From positions 1 through 34,735 of the forward strand of contig JAEUHD010000098.1 in NCBI GenBank assembly GCA_016793645.1: DNA of 34,735 nucleotides, given 5' to 3'. The notes beneath the pieces were generated by a model. The model saw only the letters and a list, made by a program, of their open reading frames with translations. It was not told where the DNA came from and did not search any database. Shown here piece after piece: positions 33,595 through 34,735 of the stretch. Position 1 is the first letter of the stretch, and every line of letters begins with the position of its first letter. The translations under genes were made by a program, and so were the position numbers. Origin of the DNA: Verrucomicrobiales bacterium (GTDB taxonomy: Bacteria; Verrucomicrobiota; Verrucomicrobiia; Limisphaerales; UBA9464).

Positions 33595-33626
33595 GGGCGA
33601 AGCATTCTCCACCGGCCGGCGCCTGC

Positions 33627-34610
33627 CTAGGAGGGGTTGGTGGATCTCTGGGACGATTTTAACCGTCCCCGACCGAGTCGGAATTCGCTGGGCGTTTCGC
33701 CGAAGGCACGCTTGAAGCGCTTGTCGAAGTAGCTCTGGTCCGCAAAGCCCACGGCGCTGGCGATCTCGGCGATGGTGAGGCTGGTTTCCCGGAGCATCCG
33801 GGACCCGTTCGACAGGCGCACGTGGTTCAGGTAGGCGACCAGGGTCATGCCGGCGACCCGCTTGAAGGTCTTCATGAACTGCGGCTGGCTCATGGCCACC
33901 ATCCGGGCCGCGTCGGCCACGGACAGGCGCTGCTGGAACTGAACCTGGATGTGGTCAAACAGCTTCTTGAGCCGCAGGGAGCGTTCCTGCTGGCGCAGGA
34001 ATTCCCATTGGACCACCTCGGAAACGCGGAACCGCCGGGCCAGTTCGAGCAGCAGTTCGAGGAGGTGGGCCTTGCATCCGGCGCGTTGGAGGGTGCCTTC
34101 GGATTCCAGGAAGCGGCTTTGCAGCAACTTCCTCAGGGCGCCCGAAGCCAACGGGTGTTTCGGGAGGGACAATACCCGCGCCCCGCGGTCCAGGGCGGAG
34201 TAGAACGGCAGGAGGAAGACGTAGTCGTGCGACGGCGATCCGAGGCTGTAGACAAACTCGGGCAGGAAACTCACCACGATCACGCGGGTGTCGAACCCCG
34301 GAAAATCCACGACCTGGTGCAGCTTGAGATTGTCCACGATCAGGAGGTCCCCCGGGTGAAGTTCCACGCGGCGCCCCCCCATCTGGAAGAGGACACGGTT
34401 GTCCAGGGGGACAAACAGCTCCAGGCGCTGGTGCCAGGTCGCGCCGCGGGTGTGGTGGCGCGACGCGTAATGGAAGAGCTTGATGGCGAATCCAAATTCT
34501 TCGGCGAGGGGCATCTCGTAGCAACCCCGCGAGTCCAGTTGCGCGGCGATGTCATGCCGCTCGAACGGCAGGCTCCGGGCCGTCGCCAGCAGTTGCGTCC
34601 ATTCGCTCAT
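33627..34610 (-). CDS. AraC-family transcriptional regulator
   Basis: 327 residues from the ATG at 34610, supported by a GGAAGG Shine-Dalgarno 6 nt upstream, the clearest one in the window; an in-frame start at 34706 is less likely. The N-terminal half is a cupin-like sensor domain ([31 protein letters not shown]). The C-terminus is a double helix-turn-helix AraC domain ([23 protein letters not shown] and [22 protein letters not shown]). The stop lies 32 bp from the apiosidase ATG on the same strand, so it is probably transcribed with, and controls, the apiose operon. The inducer is not visible from sequence. Confidence 0.93.
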   Translation of the reverse strand: MSEWTQLLATARSLPFERHDIAAQLDSRGCYEMPLAEEFGFAIKLFHYASRHHTRGATWHQRLELFVPLDNRVLFQMGGRRVELHPGDLLIVDNLKLHQVVDFPGFDTRVIVVSFLPEFVYSLGSPSHDYVFLLPFYSALDRGARVLSLPKHPLASGALRKLLQSRFLESEGTLQRAGCKAHLLELLLELARRFRVSEVVQWEFLRQQERSLRLKKLFDHIQVQFQQRLSVADAARMVAMSQPQFMKTFKRVAGMTLVAYLNHVRLSNGSRMLRETSLTIAEIASAVGFADQSYFDKRFKRAFGETPSEFRLGRGRLKSSQRSTNPS

Positions 34611-34735
34611 GACCTGCCTTCCCGGCGTGAGGCCGCGGAGTCCCCGCTTCGCTTCTTCGGGGGAAGATGCCCGGGATCCGGGAGCCGAATTGGAATCACG
34701 CGGCAATGCTGCCGGCGCTTCCCTGCTCCATCAAC

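Noticed and set aside
34611..34735. Promoter or AraC operator upstream of the regulator
   Set aside because: I found no convincing -35/-10 pair or repeated half-sites in the 125 bp available; the region is cut by the window edge.
1..34735. CRISPR array, prophage, IS transposase or toxin-antitoxin pair
   Set aside because: No regularly spaced direct repeats, integrase, transposase or small toxin-like gene was seen on either strand.

Overview
The window comes from a GC-rich bacterium that is most likely a member of the Verrucomicrobiota, or of the wider Planctomycetota-Verrucomicrobiota group. This is an inference. It rests on the DUF4159 / MoxR / DUF58 / BatA / DUF4175 gene block, the LVIVD-repeat secreted protein with Ig-like linkers, start sites that mostly lack a Shine-Dalgarno motif, and a REP-like 'GTAGTGCAG' palindromic repeat. 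I could run no database search.

Left part (1-3789). A large secreted LVIVD-repeat / Ig-like protein lies on the minus strand and runs off the left edge. Upstream of it, on the same strand, is a tRNA-Arg(UCU) with encoded CCA. A 126-bp inverted-repeat element of REP/MITE type follows.

Middle part (3790-19397, plus strand). Nine tightly packed genes form one apparent operon: a secreted TPR protein with a peptidase-MA-like HExxH metallopeptidase domain, two tandem DUF4159 proteins, a MoxR AAA+ ATPase, a DUF58 protein, a BatA/VWA membrane protein, a very large DUF4175 coiled-coil membrane protein, a membrane protein with a glutamine-amidotransferase-like domain, and a caspase/legumain-like protein with Ser at the expected Cys position. 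Four of the junctions are 4-nt ATGA or similar overlaps. The biological role of this kind of MoxR cluster is not established.

Right part (19443-34610, minus strand). Thirteen co-oriented genes form a long apparent operon that reads as a complete D-apiose utilisation locus. In transcription order they are: an AraC-type regulator; a secreted GH140/DUF4038 apiosidase-like hydrolase; three secreted proteins of unknown role (a beta-propeller, a NIPSNAP protein and a TolB-like PD40 propeller); an ApnO-like D-apionate oxidoisomerase; a xylose-isomerase-like TIM barrel that I propose as the OiaC-type decarboxylase; an ApsD-like D-apiose dehydrogenase; an ApnL-like D-apionolactonase; and a CUT2-type sugar ABC transporter (lipoprotein binding protein, permease, double ATPase, second permease). 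The inferred flow is: apiose is cut from plant cell-wall pectin (RG-II or apiogalacturonan) outside the cytoplasm, imported, oxidised to the lactone, hydrolysed, rearranged, and probably decarboxylated to L-erythrulose. No erythrulose kinase is seen in the window.

The operon is the most interesting content. It places glycan-releasing enzyme, transporter, regulator and the catabolic steps on one transcript, together with three uncharacterised secreted proteins.
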